Shown: positions 7,743 to 15,308 of the stretch, one piece after another | Layout: each line of letters starts with the position of its first letter | Position numbering within the stretch: the stretch's first letter is position 1 | Assembly (NCBI GenBank): GCA_964556425.1 | Contig: CAZKWC010000028.1 | Span: 1-38,266 of the forward strand | Source of the DNA: JALQUL01 sp964556425 | GTDB lineage: Bacteria > Pseudomonadota > Gammaproteobacteria > Burkholderiales > Burkholderiaceae_C | Direction of reading: 5' to 3' | Length of the DNA stretch: 38,266 nt | Position numbers and translations under genes: made by a program | Notes under the pieces: generated by a model | What the model was told of the DNA's origin: nothing | Seen by the model: only the letters and a program-made list of their open reading frames with translations | Database searches by the model: none

Positions 7743-7778
7743 CAAAAAAGTGGCGCAGTTGATGTTGATTTGCGCCAC
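7743..7778 (-). terminator. Inverted repeat with U-run: terminator of mutS-anbu and/or second operator
   Basis: GTGGCGCA (7750-7757) pairs with TGCGCCAC (7771-7778) over a 13-nt loop. On the minus strand it is followed by TTTTTT, which fits a rho-independent terminator about 200 nt beyond the anbu stop. The arm shares TGGCGCAGTT with the nearby palindrome, offset by 42 bp, so it may instead or also be a second operator for the Fic-like gene. Confidence 0.55.
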
Positions 7779-7975
7779 AACTAGCTCTTTAGAGCTAAAG
7801 CAAGTCCTTAGTTATTGAATCTTAATGTACAAGGTCAAAATAAGCACAGGCTTTAAAAGAGCGCATGGCCTACAACCCATGGGGAGATAAACGCAACGTT
7901 ACAGGCCACCCAGACCTCTAATAAGTTGATTGCACCAGAAAAGATGAGGGGTTACACCCAACACCCAATGTTAGA
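7779..7975. other. Intergenic region downstream of anbu, no gene seen
   Basis: Two overlapping short palindromes lie at 7782-7800 (TAGCTCT/AGAGCTA and CTTTAG/CTAAAG). Positions 7866-7922 hold an 18-codon + strand frame beginning MAYNPWGDKR that looks like a fragment, but there is no ribosome-binding site and I recognise no parent gene. Otherwise nothing is evident. Confidence 0.35.
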
Positions 7976-8806
7976 TTAAATCAATCGTTCACTTGAGTGG
8001 GTGATTTTTTTCAGCACTTTACGTTTGCTGTTTTCTACTTTAATCGGCACTTGGGTTTGGCCACCATTCCACATCGGGTCTTCGATAGAGTCAAAAATCT
8101 CATGTAGTTTTTGACCCCAGCTATTGTGTAGCATTTGAAAGTAGGGGTTATCGTGGTCAATACATACAATTTTGTCGGATTGCAATCGGTCCACTTCATA
8201 AACCACTAGGTCAAGAGGCAAGCCAACTGACAAATTAGATTTTAAGGTCGAGTCCATAGAAACTAAGGCACATTTGGCTGCTTCGTTAAGTGGCATTTGT
8301 GCGTTAATGACTCGGTCTAAAACGGGTTTACCGTATTTAGATTCGCCCACTTGGAAAAAAGGTGTTTCTTCTGTGGCTTCGATAAAGTTGCCAGCGGAAT
8401 ACACCTGAAATAAACGCATGCCTTCGCCTTTGATTTGACCACCAAGCAGCATAGAAACATTAAAGTCAACGCCTGCCTTTTTAAGGGCTGGGCCATCTCG
8501 TTCGTGAACCCTGCGAATGGCAGAACCTAATACTCGGGCTGCATCAAACATACTGGTGGCGTTCCAAATGGTAACGGCGGGTTCGTCAGGGTTGTTAGCT
8601 GGAATATGTTCGAGTTGCAATAGTTCTCTAACCGATTGGGAAATACTTAAGTTACCTGCGGTTAATAACACCATAAACCGGTCGTCGGTTTTTTCGTAAA
8701 CAATGGTTTTACGAAAGGTACTAATTTGATCGAGTCCGGCATTGGTTCTGGAGTCAGATAAAAAAACCAAACCTGCTTTTAATTTAATGGCTACACAATA
8801 AGTCAT
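7976..8806 (-). CDS. Proteasome-like peptidase of the Anbu type
   Basis: This 276-residue Ntn-hydrolase is related to HslV and proteasome beta subunits. After Met removal the nucleophile would be Thr2 (MTYCVA). Asp18 (SDSRTNAG) and Lys33 (STFRK) complete the usual Thr-Asp-Lys set, and FMVLLTAGNLSISQSV matches the family core. The DSRTNAGxDxISTFRK stretch is diagnostic of Anbu (also called bacterial proteasome homologue). Anbu normally sits with transglutaminase-like, alpha-E and ATP-grasp/peptide-ligase genes; none is here. Instead its ATG overlaps the mutS stop by 4 nt (ATGA), implying translational coupling. Biological substrates of Anbu are not established. Confidence 0.88.
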   Translation of the reverse strand: MTYCVAIKLKAGLVFLSDSRTNAGLDQISTFRKTIVYEKTDDRFMVLLTAGNLSISQSVRELLQLEHIPANNPDEPAVTIWNATSMFDAARVLGSAIRRVHERDGPALKKAGVDFNVSMLLGGQIKGEGMRLFQVYSAGNFIEATEETPFFQVGESKYGKPVLDRVINAQMPLNEAAKCALVSMDSTLKSNLSVGLPLDLVVYEVDRLQSDKIVCIDHDNPYFQMLHNSWGQKLHEIFDSIEDPMWNGGQTQVPIKVENSKRKVLKKITHSSERLI

Positions 8807-11505
8807 GACGTTTTATGAAGTTTTTTAAGTTGATAAAGTGCCTCTAGTGCTTCACGGGGGGTGAGCGCATCGGGGTCAATTTGAGAGAGGGCAAGTTCTA
8901 ATTCTGTGGGTACTGGTGAGCTTACTTGGGGTGGGTCAAAATCTTCGGTATTAGGTAATAAGTTTTGATCTTTTGCTTCATCAAGGCCAATAAATAAATC
9001 AACTTGGCTTTGATGGGCTGAAGCCTTTTCTTCAAGGGCTTTGAGATTTTGTCTAGCTTGATTTAATACGCTGCTTGGCATGCCGGCAAGTTTAGCCACT
9101 TCTACGCCATAGCTTCGGCTAGCAGGCCCCGCTTGCAGTTCATGTAAAAATACAATATTACTTCCAGTTTGCACAGCACTCACATGCATATTAATAGCCC
9201 GTGAATGCTTAGCGGGTATTTGTGTGAGTTCAAAATAATGGGTGGCAAACAAAGTAAATGCTTGTGTTTTGTCATGTAAATAACTGGCAATACTAGAGGC
9301 AATAGCTAGACCATCAAAGGTAGAGGTACCACGGCCTATTTCATCCATTAACACCAAACTGTGAGCGGTAGCACTATGCAAGATTTGTGCTGCCTCTACC
9401 ATTTCTAACATAAAGGTAGATTGGGCATTGGCTAGGTCATCGGCCGCACCAATACGAGTGTGGATTGCATCAATTGGTCCTAAGCGACAAAACTTGGCGG
9501 GTACATAAGACCCCATAGAAGCTAATAAAACAATTAATGCCACCTGCCTCATATAGGTCGATTTACCCCCCATATTAGGGCCGGTAATAATTTGCATTTT
9601 ATGTTTGCCGCCTAACTGAGTGTCGTTGGCAATAAAAGCCGTATTGCTACTTTGAGCTAAACGGTTCTCTACCACAGGATGGCGCCCTTGCACAATTTCA
9701 ATGCAGGGATGATTCACAAATTCGGGCTCTGACCAGTTGCAAGTTACCGATCTTTCAGTGAGGGTAAGCAACACGTCTAGCTGTGCTAAAGCCTGTGCTA
9801 AGCGGCTTAAAGGAGCAATAAAAACTTGTAGTTGTTCTAAGATTTGTTCATACAACCATTTCTCACGGCTTAATGCACGGTCTTGCGCAGAGAGGGCTTT
9901 ATCTTCAAATGTTTTTAATTCGGGGGTTATAAAACGTTCGGCATTTTTAAGGGTTTGCCTACGCTGATAATCGAGTGGAATTTTATCGAGTTGGCCTTGG
10001 CTGACTTCAATATAAAAACCGTGCACACGGTTGTATTGCACCTTAAGCGTCGTAATACCGGTACGGGCTTTTTCTCTTTGTTCAAGATCTAATAAAAAGG
10101 TATCACAGTTTTGACTAATGCCTCTTAACTCGTCTAGTTCGGCATCAAAACCATTGGCAATAATGCCGCCGTCTCTTACTAAAGCAGCTGGTTCAGGCAA
10201 AATAGCGTGTTGAATAAACGCCGCACATTCTGGATTCATTTGTAGCCCAGTAAGCAAGTTTTGCAAGGCAGGGTTAAGGGCACAGCTTTGACTCAACTCT
10301 TGAGCCAGCTGGCGCGCTTTGTCGAATGAATGCGCCAAGGCGACTAATTCACGCGGCTTAATTTGTCGCATAGCCAGTCTTGCCGTTATACGTTCTACAT
10401 CACTACAACCTCTAAATAACTGCCTTAAGTGGGACCAATTGGCTTGGCGTAAAACTCGTATGGCAGACAAGCTTTGTTCTGCTTGGCTTCGCTCACGCAG
10501 TGGGTTGAGTAATTGTTGACGTAATGCCCTAGAACCCATGCCAGTGCTGCAGGTGTCGAGTAGGCTAAGTAGGGTAGGTGCGTCTTCGCCTCTAAGCGTT
10601 TGAGTGAGTTCTAGGTTGCGCCTGGTGCTACTAGGGAGATCTATAAATTGATTGTGCTGTAATACCTTGAGGCTTTGCAAATAGGCAAGGCCTCGGCCTT
10701 GGGTATGCTCGGCAAAAGACAATAAAGCACCGGCAGCAGCATGCGCATTGATAAGGTCTTGAGCTCCCCATGCTTGCAAGCTTGCTGTGCCTAATTGCTC
10801 ACGTAATTTACGCTCACCAAGTTGTGCTTCAAATTGAAAATCAGGCCTAAAAGTAATAGTGCTCGCTTTAGCAGCTGGGTTGCCATTTTTATGACCTACA
10901 CTTTGTTGAATAATTTCTTCAAATGCAGGGCTACTGTCTTGGCTTAATAAAACCTCATTGGGAGCAATCGCACTTAAGTAGTTACCTAAGTCTTGCAAAG
11001 CGCATTGCGCCAGCATCATGTGGCTTTGTGTCAGACTGGTCCAGGCCAGCCCACATTGCTGTTTTTTACCAGCAAAAACTGCTAATAAAATAGTGTCAGA
11101 TTTTTCGTTTAACAGTTCAGAATCGAGCAAAGTACCAGGGGTTACAATGCGCTGCACTTTACGCTCGACTGGGCCTTTACCCGTTACTTCGCCCACTTGT
11201 TCACAAATCGCCACCGATTCGCCATGCTTGATGAGTTTAGCTAAATAGCCATCAATTGCATGAAAAGGAACACCTGCCATAGGAATAGGTGTGCCATTAG
11301 AGTTACCTCTGTGAGTCAGGGTAATGTCTAGGATCTCGGCCGCTTTTTCTGCATCGTAAAAAAACAACTCATAAAAATCGCCCATCCGATACAACAACAA
11401 AGTATCGGGATGTTGCGCTTTGATGGTGAGATATTGCGCCATCATGGGAGTTTGTCCCTCTGGGGAGGGAAAACGTGCCGAGAATGTGGTGGAATCTGAT
11501 TGCAT
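8803..11505 (-). CDS. mutS: DNA mismatch repair protein MutS
   Basis: MutS recognises mismatches and recruits MutL. The 900-residue protein is complete. The mismatch-binding Phe-x-Glu is F44-Y-E46 (MGDFYELF). The ATPase has Walker A GPNMGGKST (642-650), Walker B LVLMDE (Asp721-Glu722) followed by IGRGTSTFDG, and the TFML signature region. A C-terminal beta-clamp-binding motif QVDLF occurs at 834-838, before a tail ending in the usual short helical tetramerisation segment (ALTPREALEALYQLKKL). The N-terminal 20 residues precede the conserved start of domain I; MM at 21-22 is an alternative start. It overlaps anbu downstream and is probably first in that operon. Confidence 0.97.
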   Translation of the reverse strand: MQSDSTTFSARFPSPEGQTPMMAQYLTIKAQHPDTLLLYRMGDFYELFFYDAEKAAEILDITLTHRGNSNGTPIPMAGVPFHAIDGYLAKLIKHGESVAICEQVGEVTGKGPVERKVQRIVTPGTLLDSELLNEKSDTILLAVFAGKKQQCGLAWTSLTQSHMMLAQCALQDLGNYLSAIAPNEVLLSQDSSPAFEEIIQQSVGHKNGNPAAKASTITFRPDFQFEAQLGERKLREQLGTASLQAWGAQDLINAHAAAGALLSFAEHTQGRGLAYLQSLKVLQHNQFIDLPSSTRRNLELTQTLRGEDAPTLLSLLDTCSTGMGSRALRQQLLNPLRERSQAEQSLSAIRVLRQANWSHLRQLFRGCSDVERITARLAMRQIKPRELVALAHSFDKARQLAQELSQSCALNPALQNLLTGLQMNPECAAFIQHAILPEPAALVRDGGIIANGFDAELDELRGISQNCDTFLLDLEQREKARTGITTLKVQYNRVHGFYIEVSQGQLDKIPLDYQRRQTLKNAERFITPELKTFEDKALSAQDRALSREKWLYEQILEQLQVFIAPLSRLAQALAQLDVLLTLTERSVTCNWSEPEFVNHPCIEIVQGRHPVVENRLAQSSNTAFIANDTQLGGKHKMQIITGPNMGGKSTYMRQVALIVLLASMGSYVPAKFCRLGPIDAIHTRIGAADDLANAQSTFMLEMVEAAQILHSATAHSLVLMDEIGRGTSTFDGLAIASSIASYLHDKTQAFTLFATHYFELTQIPAKHSRAINMHVSAVQTGSNIVFLHELQAGPASRSYGVEVAKLAGMPSSVLNQARQNLKALEEKASAHQSQVDLFIGLDEAKDQNLLPNTEDFDPPQVSSPVPTELELALSQIDPDALTPREALEALYQLKKLHKTS

Positions 11506-11638
11506 TGAAAGCCGAGATAAAAATCAACAAATAGGAGTGAAAGTGAGAAGTGAATTTTGAATTTTGAGTTTTGACTTTTTCTTTTGACTTAAAAATCAAA
11601 TCTAATCCGCATCTATCAATTGATTGTAGTGGAGCTCA
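11506..11638. other. mutS upstream region with degenerate 7-nt tandem repeat
   Basis: Positions about 11553-11588 hold a T-rich degenerate tandem repeat of the type (N)TTTTGA, copied about four times. No gene is seen. It lies in the leader or promoter region of mutS. Confidence 0.35.
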
Positions 11639-11743
11639 ATGATTTATAAAACCCCACTTGGTAAATGCAAGCTCGGTGAGGGTGTTATTGGGACAAATCA
11701 TCGCCTAGAAGCGGTAACGCTAGTGCTAGCTAAACGCAAGTAG
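11639..11743 (+). CDS. Candidate 34-residue small protein
   Basis: A short frame starts MIYKTPLGKCKLGEG and ends LVLAKRK. It is preceded by GGAG 4-5 nt upstream of the ATG, a plausible ribosome-binding site, and followed within 20 nt by a strong stem-loop. It is basic and not hydrophobic. I recognise no family. Given its length it may be chance; conservation would decide. Confidence 0.25.
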   Translation: MIYKTPLGKCKLGEGVIGTNHRLEAVTLVLAKRK

Positions 11744-11817
11744 TAATAGCCTTATTTTTGCAAGCCCATAGTAAAGGCTACTATGGGCCATAATAAGCCA
11801 TTACTAGGCTGCCATTC
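11741..11817. repeat. Nested inverted repeat / stem-loop
   Basis: A perfect 10-bp stem GCCCATAGTA/TACTATGGGC (11764-11773 and 11779-11788) is flanked by a second imperfect pair (AGTAATAGCCTTATT against AATAAGCCATTACT). It lies between the suhB stop and the small frame above. There is no U-run on either strand, so it is not a classical terminator. Confidence 0.45.
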
Positions 11818-11855
11818 CCAGCTTTAATGCGTTTAACGATGGTTTTAAAGGCGTA

Positions 11856-12719
11856 TTAACGTAGTGGTTTGTTTAACTGACCTTCAGAGCGCGCAGTAGG
11901 GCTGGATTCTTTGCTTTCAAAACGGCTGAATTTACTTAGGTGTGGCACCATTTGACCGTAGATACGTGGATTGGCCGCCATACATTCGCCTGCTTCTAAA
12001 AAGTCAGATTCGCCTGTGAAGTTACCAATTAAGCCGCCTGCTTCTGTGACTAATAAAGAGCCAGCTGCAACATCCCAAATATTTAAATCTTTATGGAAAA
12101 AACCATCTACACGGCCACTAGCCACATGGGCTAAATCCATGGCGGCAGAACCAGTTTGACGCAAGCCTGCACTACGACGTGTCATTTCAGCGGTCATGCG
12201 GAAGTGAGCAGAGTGATCAATTTCAGGGTGATTGACATGGCCTGTGCTTAATAAACATTCGCTCATACGGGTGCGTTTACTTGCGCGAATACGGCGGTCG
12301 TTGACAAAAGCACCGCGACCTTTGCTGGCGACGTATAAGTCGTTGCGACTTGGATCGTAAATAACAGAATGTTCAATTTTGCCACGAATCATGAGGGCAA
12401 TGGTTACGCAGTACATTGGGAAACCATGAATGAAATTGTGTGTACCGTCTAGGGGTTTAATGACCCAAACATAGTCAGAGTCTTGTGCTCCGATGTTGCC
12501 ACTTTCCTCTGCCATGATGCCGTGTCCTGGGTAGGATTCTTGTAGGCTTTCAATGATGGCAATTTCTGCAGAAGCGCCAGTTTCGGTAACGAATTCGTTG
12601 GCAGACTTGGCTGAAACACGAATAGAGTCCACATCAAGGGAGGCACGATTGATAAGACTACCAGCAGTACGCGCAGCTTTCACTGCCACGTTAATCATGG
12701 GGAGGGTAATAGGCAACAT
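11856..12719 (-). CDS. suhB: SuhB-like inositol monophosphatase family protein with altered metal site
   Basis: This 287-residue protein aligns along its length with E. coli SuhB (for example SYPGHGIMAEESG, QTGSAAMDLAHVASGRVDGFF, WDVAAGSLLVTEAGG). Two canonical metal-ligand aspartates are gone. VTxxD reads VTETG (Gly48), and the DPLDGTTN motif reads KPLDGTHN (Lys88). Glu71, Asp91 and the WD aspartate remain. Phosphatase activity is therefore doubtful. E. coli SuhB also acts as an rRNA antitermination/Nus factor independently of catalysis, which this protein could retain. I chose the ATG at 12717-12719; an in-frame extension begins with TTG inside a terminator hairpin and is unlikely. Position next to trmJ-cysE supports orthology. 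Confidence 0.85.
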   Translation of the reverse strand: MLPITLPMINVAVKAARTAGSLINRASLDVDSIRVSAKSANEFVTETGASAEIAIIESLQESYPGHGIMAEESGNIGAQDSDYVWVIKPLDGTHNFIHGFPMYCVTIALMIRGKIEHSVIYDPSRNDLYVASKGRGAFVNDRRIRASKRTRMSECLLSTGHVNHPEIDHSAHFRMTAEMTRRSAGLRQTGSAAMDLAHVASGRVDGFFHKDLNIWDVAAGSLLVTEAGGLIGNFTGESDFLEAGECMAANPRIYGQMVPHLSKFSRFESKESSPTARSEGQLNKPLR

Positions 12720-12768
12720 AATTTGTGAATAAGAACTAGGGTGGTTGTGGGCCATTAATAGGTCCCAC

Positions 12769-12791
12769 AAAAAAAGCCCCGCGATGGGGGC
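12769..12791 (-). terminator. Terminator or attenuator upstream of suhB
   Basis: On the minus strand, GCCCC pairs with GGGGC over a 6-nt loop and is followed directly by seven T. It lies about 190 nt after the channel gene stop and 50 nt before the suhB ATG. It either ends the channel transcript or acts as an attenuator in the suhB leader. Confidence 0.7.
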
Positions 12792-12982
12792 ACAATGATC
12801 GTATTTTACCGTTAACTTGTAAAAAACTCAAGAAAAATAAGGTGAAACCCTAAAATCAAGAATAATGTTATTAATGTGTGGTTTATGTTGGACTACCAAT
12901 TATTGGAGTGCTAAGCAATTGTGCTACTTAGCGACTAAGCCTTTATTCATCGTTTTTACATCGAAATAGAGGGCTGCTGCGC

Positions 12983-13408
12983 TTATTTTGATTCCCAATA
13001 ACGTTGCATTTCTACATACAAAAATGAGGCGGTCCAAGTAATTAAAACCATACCAGTCAGGGCTTCCATGCCTGCTAAAAATCGTAATTGATCACGTGGA
13101 GTAAGGTCGCCAATTCCCAAGGTCGAAAAACTGGTCATAGAAAAATAAACATAATCTAAAAATTCGACTGCACCATGTTGATTGACCAAATGCCCATGCC
13201 CAAGATGTACTAAAAGGTAATAGGCAAAGCCAAATACCCATATTTCGGCAATATGCGCTGCCAATGCACCAATTACACCGACTAAAATACGTAATCTTGG
13301 TGCGATGGTGAGTTTTGGCATCCAGATAGTGAGTAGCCTTAAACATTCATAGTGAATAATAATGGCTAACAAAATAACAATGGTATTAAAAATAGTCACA
13401 AACAACAT
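12983..13408 (-). CDS. Small potassium-channel-like (Ion_trans_2) membrane protein
   Basis: This 141-residue protein has a first transmembrane helix (about 2-20), a second hydrophobic stretch (about 42-70), a re-entrant pore loop ending in FSTLGIGDLTP (about 95-105), and a last helix (about 110-132). The pore resembles the K+ channel filter T-x-G-(Y/F)-G-D, with Ile in the aromatic position. No cytoplasmic RCK domain is present. Whether it conducts K+ is uncertain. It sits between suhB and trmJ, genes that are close neighbours in many proteobacteria, so it may be a later insertion. Confidence 0.75.
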   Translation of the reverse strand: MLFVTIFNTIVILLAIIIHYECLRLLTIWMPKLTIAPRLRILVGVIGALAAHIAEIWVFGFAYYLLVHLGHGHLVNQHGAVEFLDYVYFSMTSFSTLGIGDLTPRDQLRFLAGMEALTGMVLITWTASFLYVEMQRYWESK

Positions 13409-13489
13409 ATTGGGATAGCCTGCTTAGTTGGCGAATGAATTGCTCTTATTTTACATTTTTCAAGCACCACTCCATTTTTTATTGAATTC

Positions 13490-14347
13490 ATGAAAACTCG
13501 ATTTATTTTAATTAACACCAGCCATGCTGGTAATGTAGGTGCTACTGCCAGAGCCATGAAAGTAATGGGTTTTGATGAGTTGTATTTAGTGGCCCCACGT
13601 TGGGCTAACGTGCTGCGCCGTGAAGAAACAATTCAGCGTTCTAGTGGTGCGCATAATGTCTTAGAAAACACAAAAATAGTGGCCACGCTTGATGAGGCAG
13701 TAGAGGGTTTGCATCATTTATGCGCTACTGCTATGACGCCCCGAGATTTTGGCCCTCCTACACGTTTTCCGCGTGAGCATTTTGCTGACTTGGCCCTGCG
13801 TTTTAAAGCGGGGCAAAATGGCTTGGTAGAAAATGAAACCACTCAAGAGCAATCCACTGCTTTACCTCCCAATGCTGGAGTCGGTTTTTTATTTGGATGT
13901 GAGCGTTATGGTATGAGTAACGACGATGTCTATCGTTGTGATGTGGCCTTACAAATTCCAACCAATCCTCAATTTGGATCTTTAAATTTGTCGCAAGCGG
14001 TGCAGGTCTTGGCCTACGAATGGCGTATGGCAATTGGTGGTTTTGGAGCCGAAAGTTTAGATGGTTTTGGTCAGACGGTAACCAGCAATATCAATACTCA
14101 AATTCCATTGGATCATCAAGACACTACCGAATTAGCGGATGTATCAGCACTGACTGGAATGTTGCAGCATTGGCAAGAGGCTTTAATTGAGTTGAATTAT
14201 TTAGATCCGGCCTCACCTAAAAAACTCATGCCAAGGTTAAATCAACTATTTAGCCGTGCCCAATTAAGAGTTGAGGAAATTAATATTTTGCGTGGGATTG
14301 CAAGGTCAATTTTGCGCCGTAACGCTAATCAATCCGAAAAACCTTAA
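13490..14347 (+). CDS. trmJ: tRNA (cytidine/uridine-2'-O-)-methyltransferase TrmJ (SpoU/TrmH superfamily)
   Basis: TrmJ methylates the 2'-O of residue 32 in the tRNA anticodon loop using S-adenosylmethionine. The 285-residue protein starts with FILINTSHAGNVGATARAMKVMG (SPOUT motif 1). The knot region is GFLFGCERYGMSNDDVYRCD and IPTNPQFGSLNLSQAVQVLAYE (motifs 2 and 3, AdoMet-binding trefoil knot). A C-terminal helical extension (ending LRGIARSILRRN) is typical of TrmJ and favours it over other SpoU enzymes. It lies 9 nt upstream of cysE on the same strand, so the two are surely cotranscribed. Confidence 0.92.
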   Translation: MKTRFILINTSHAGNVGATARAMKVMGFDELYLVAPRWANVLRREETIQRSSGAHNVLENTKIVATLDEAVEGLHHLCATAMTPRDFGPPTRFPREHFADLALRFKAGQNGLVENETTQEQSTALPPNAGVGFLFGCERYGMSNDDVYRCDVALQIPTNPQFGSLNLSQAVQVLAYEWRMAIGGFGAESLDGFGQTVTSNINTQIPLDHQDTTELADVSALTGMLQHWQEALIELNYLDPASPKKLMPRLNQLFSRAQLRVEEINILRGIARSILRRNANQSEKP

Positions 14348-14356
14348 AATTACTAT

Positions 14357-15130
14357 ATGTTAAAACGAATCAAATCCGATATTGATTGCGTCTTAGAGCG
14401 TGATCCTGCTGCCCGAACTACTTGGGAGGTGATAACTTGTTACCCAGGCTTGCATGCTTTGTGGTTGCATCGTATTGCCCATTGGTGTTGGTTGCACGGC
14501 CTCAAATGGTTGGGACGTTTTATTTCTCATATTGCCCGTGGTTTTACTGGCATTGAAATCCACCCTGGGGCAACCATTGGTAACCGTGTATTTTTTGATC
14601 ATGCCATGGGGGTAGTGGTGGGCGAGACTGCTGAAATTGGTGATGGTTGCACTATTTACCAAGGTGTAACACTGGGTGGTACATCGCTTTATAAAGGCAC
14701 TAAACGTCATCCTACTTTAGGTAAAAATGTAGTGGTAAGTGCTGGCGCCAAAGTGTTGGGTGGTTTTACAGTGGGCGATAATGCAAAAATTGGCTCTAAT
14801 GCGGTGGTCATTAAACCCGTTCCAGAAGGCGCTACTGCAGTGGGTATTCCTGCGCGTTTAATTTTAGCCCCTAGTGCAGAAGCTAGCGGAGACGCTGCTA
14901 TGGCTAATAATTTTAGCGCTTATGGCATTACCAAAGAAGATGACCCTTTAAACCAAGCGGTCAAAGGTTTGCTTGATCATAGTTCTGGTCATGAACACCA
15001 AATTGCCCTATTGTGGCAAGCCATTGAAAAACTATCAAGTCAATTAGCCGATAGCGATTGTGTGCCTAAAGATGCCAACTTAAAAGAGTCCAACGAGACT
15101 CATAAATTAAAAGAGTTGTTAGATAAATAA
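14357..15130 (+). CDS. cysE: Serine O-acetyltransferase
   Basis: CysE makes O-acetylserine from serine and acetyl-CoA, the first step of cysteine synthesis. The 257-residue protein has an N-terminal helical part (LHALWLHRIAHWCW) and a left-handed beta-helix of hexapeptide repeats from IEIHPGATIGNRVFFDHAMGVVVGETAEIG to VPEGATAVGIPARLI. Catalytic His (FDHAMG) and the GGTSLYKGTKRHPTLG loop are present. A low-complexity C-terminal tail (about 175-257) goes beyond the short E. coli type and resembles the long beta-proteobacterial forms. It is second in an operon with trmJ. Confidence 0.94.
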   Translation: MLKRIKSDIDCVLERDPAARTTWEVITCYPGLHALWLHRIAHWCWLHGLKWLGRFISHIARGFTGIEIHPGATIGNRVFFDHAMGVVVGETAEIGDGCTIYQGVTLGGTSLYKGTKRHPTLGKNVVVSAGAKVLGGFTVGDNAKIGSNAVVIKPVPEGATAVGIPARLILAPSAEASGDAAMANNFSAYGITKEDDPLNQAVKGLLDHSSGHEHQIALLWQAIEKLSSQLADSDCVPKDANLKESNETHKLKELLDK

Positions 15131-15202
15131 ACTCTGCACCTAAGCAATAGGTAAACACCAATAACATTTTTGTGTTTTAATTTTTGCCCAGTTGTACCTT
15201 AA

Positions 15203-15241
15203 AAAAAAGCAGCCCACTGTAAAAGTAGGGCTGCTTTTTTA
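15203..15241. terminator. Bidirectional terminator after cysE and mogA
   Basis: AGCAGCCC pairs with GGGCTGCT over a 12-nt loop and is flanked by A8 on one side and T6 on the other. It serves the convergent cysE and mogA genes. Confidence 0.88.
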
Positions 15242-15308
15242 ATAGAGTAAAAGCCAAAAAAGCAGCTTATGCAAGCTAGGGCTAAAAAGCAAATAACAAA
15301 GCAAAGGC

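Noticed and set aside
7866..7922. 18-codon fragment-like frame (MAYNPWGDKR...)
   Set aside because: Too short, no ribosome-binding site, and no parent gene recognised; noted only as part of the anbu 3' region.
12720..12770. TTG-initiated extension of SuhB
   Set aside because: It begins at the T-run of a terminator hairpin and goes beyond the normal SuhB N-terminus.
14393..14710. 105-codon minus-strand frame inside cysE
   Set aside because: Antisense shadow of cysE; no motif or start signal.
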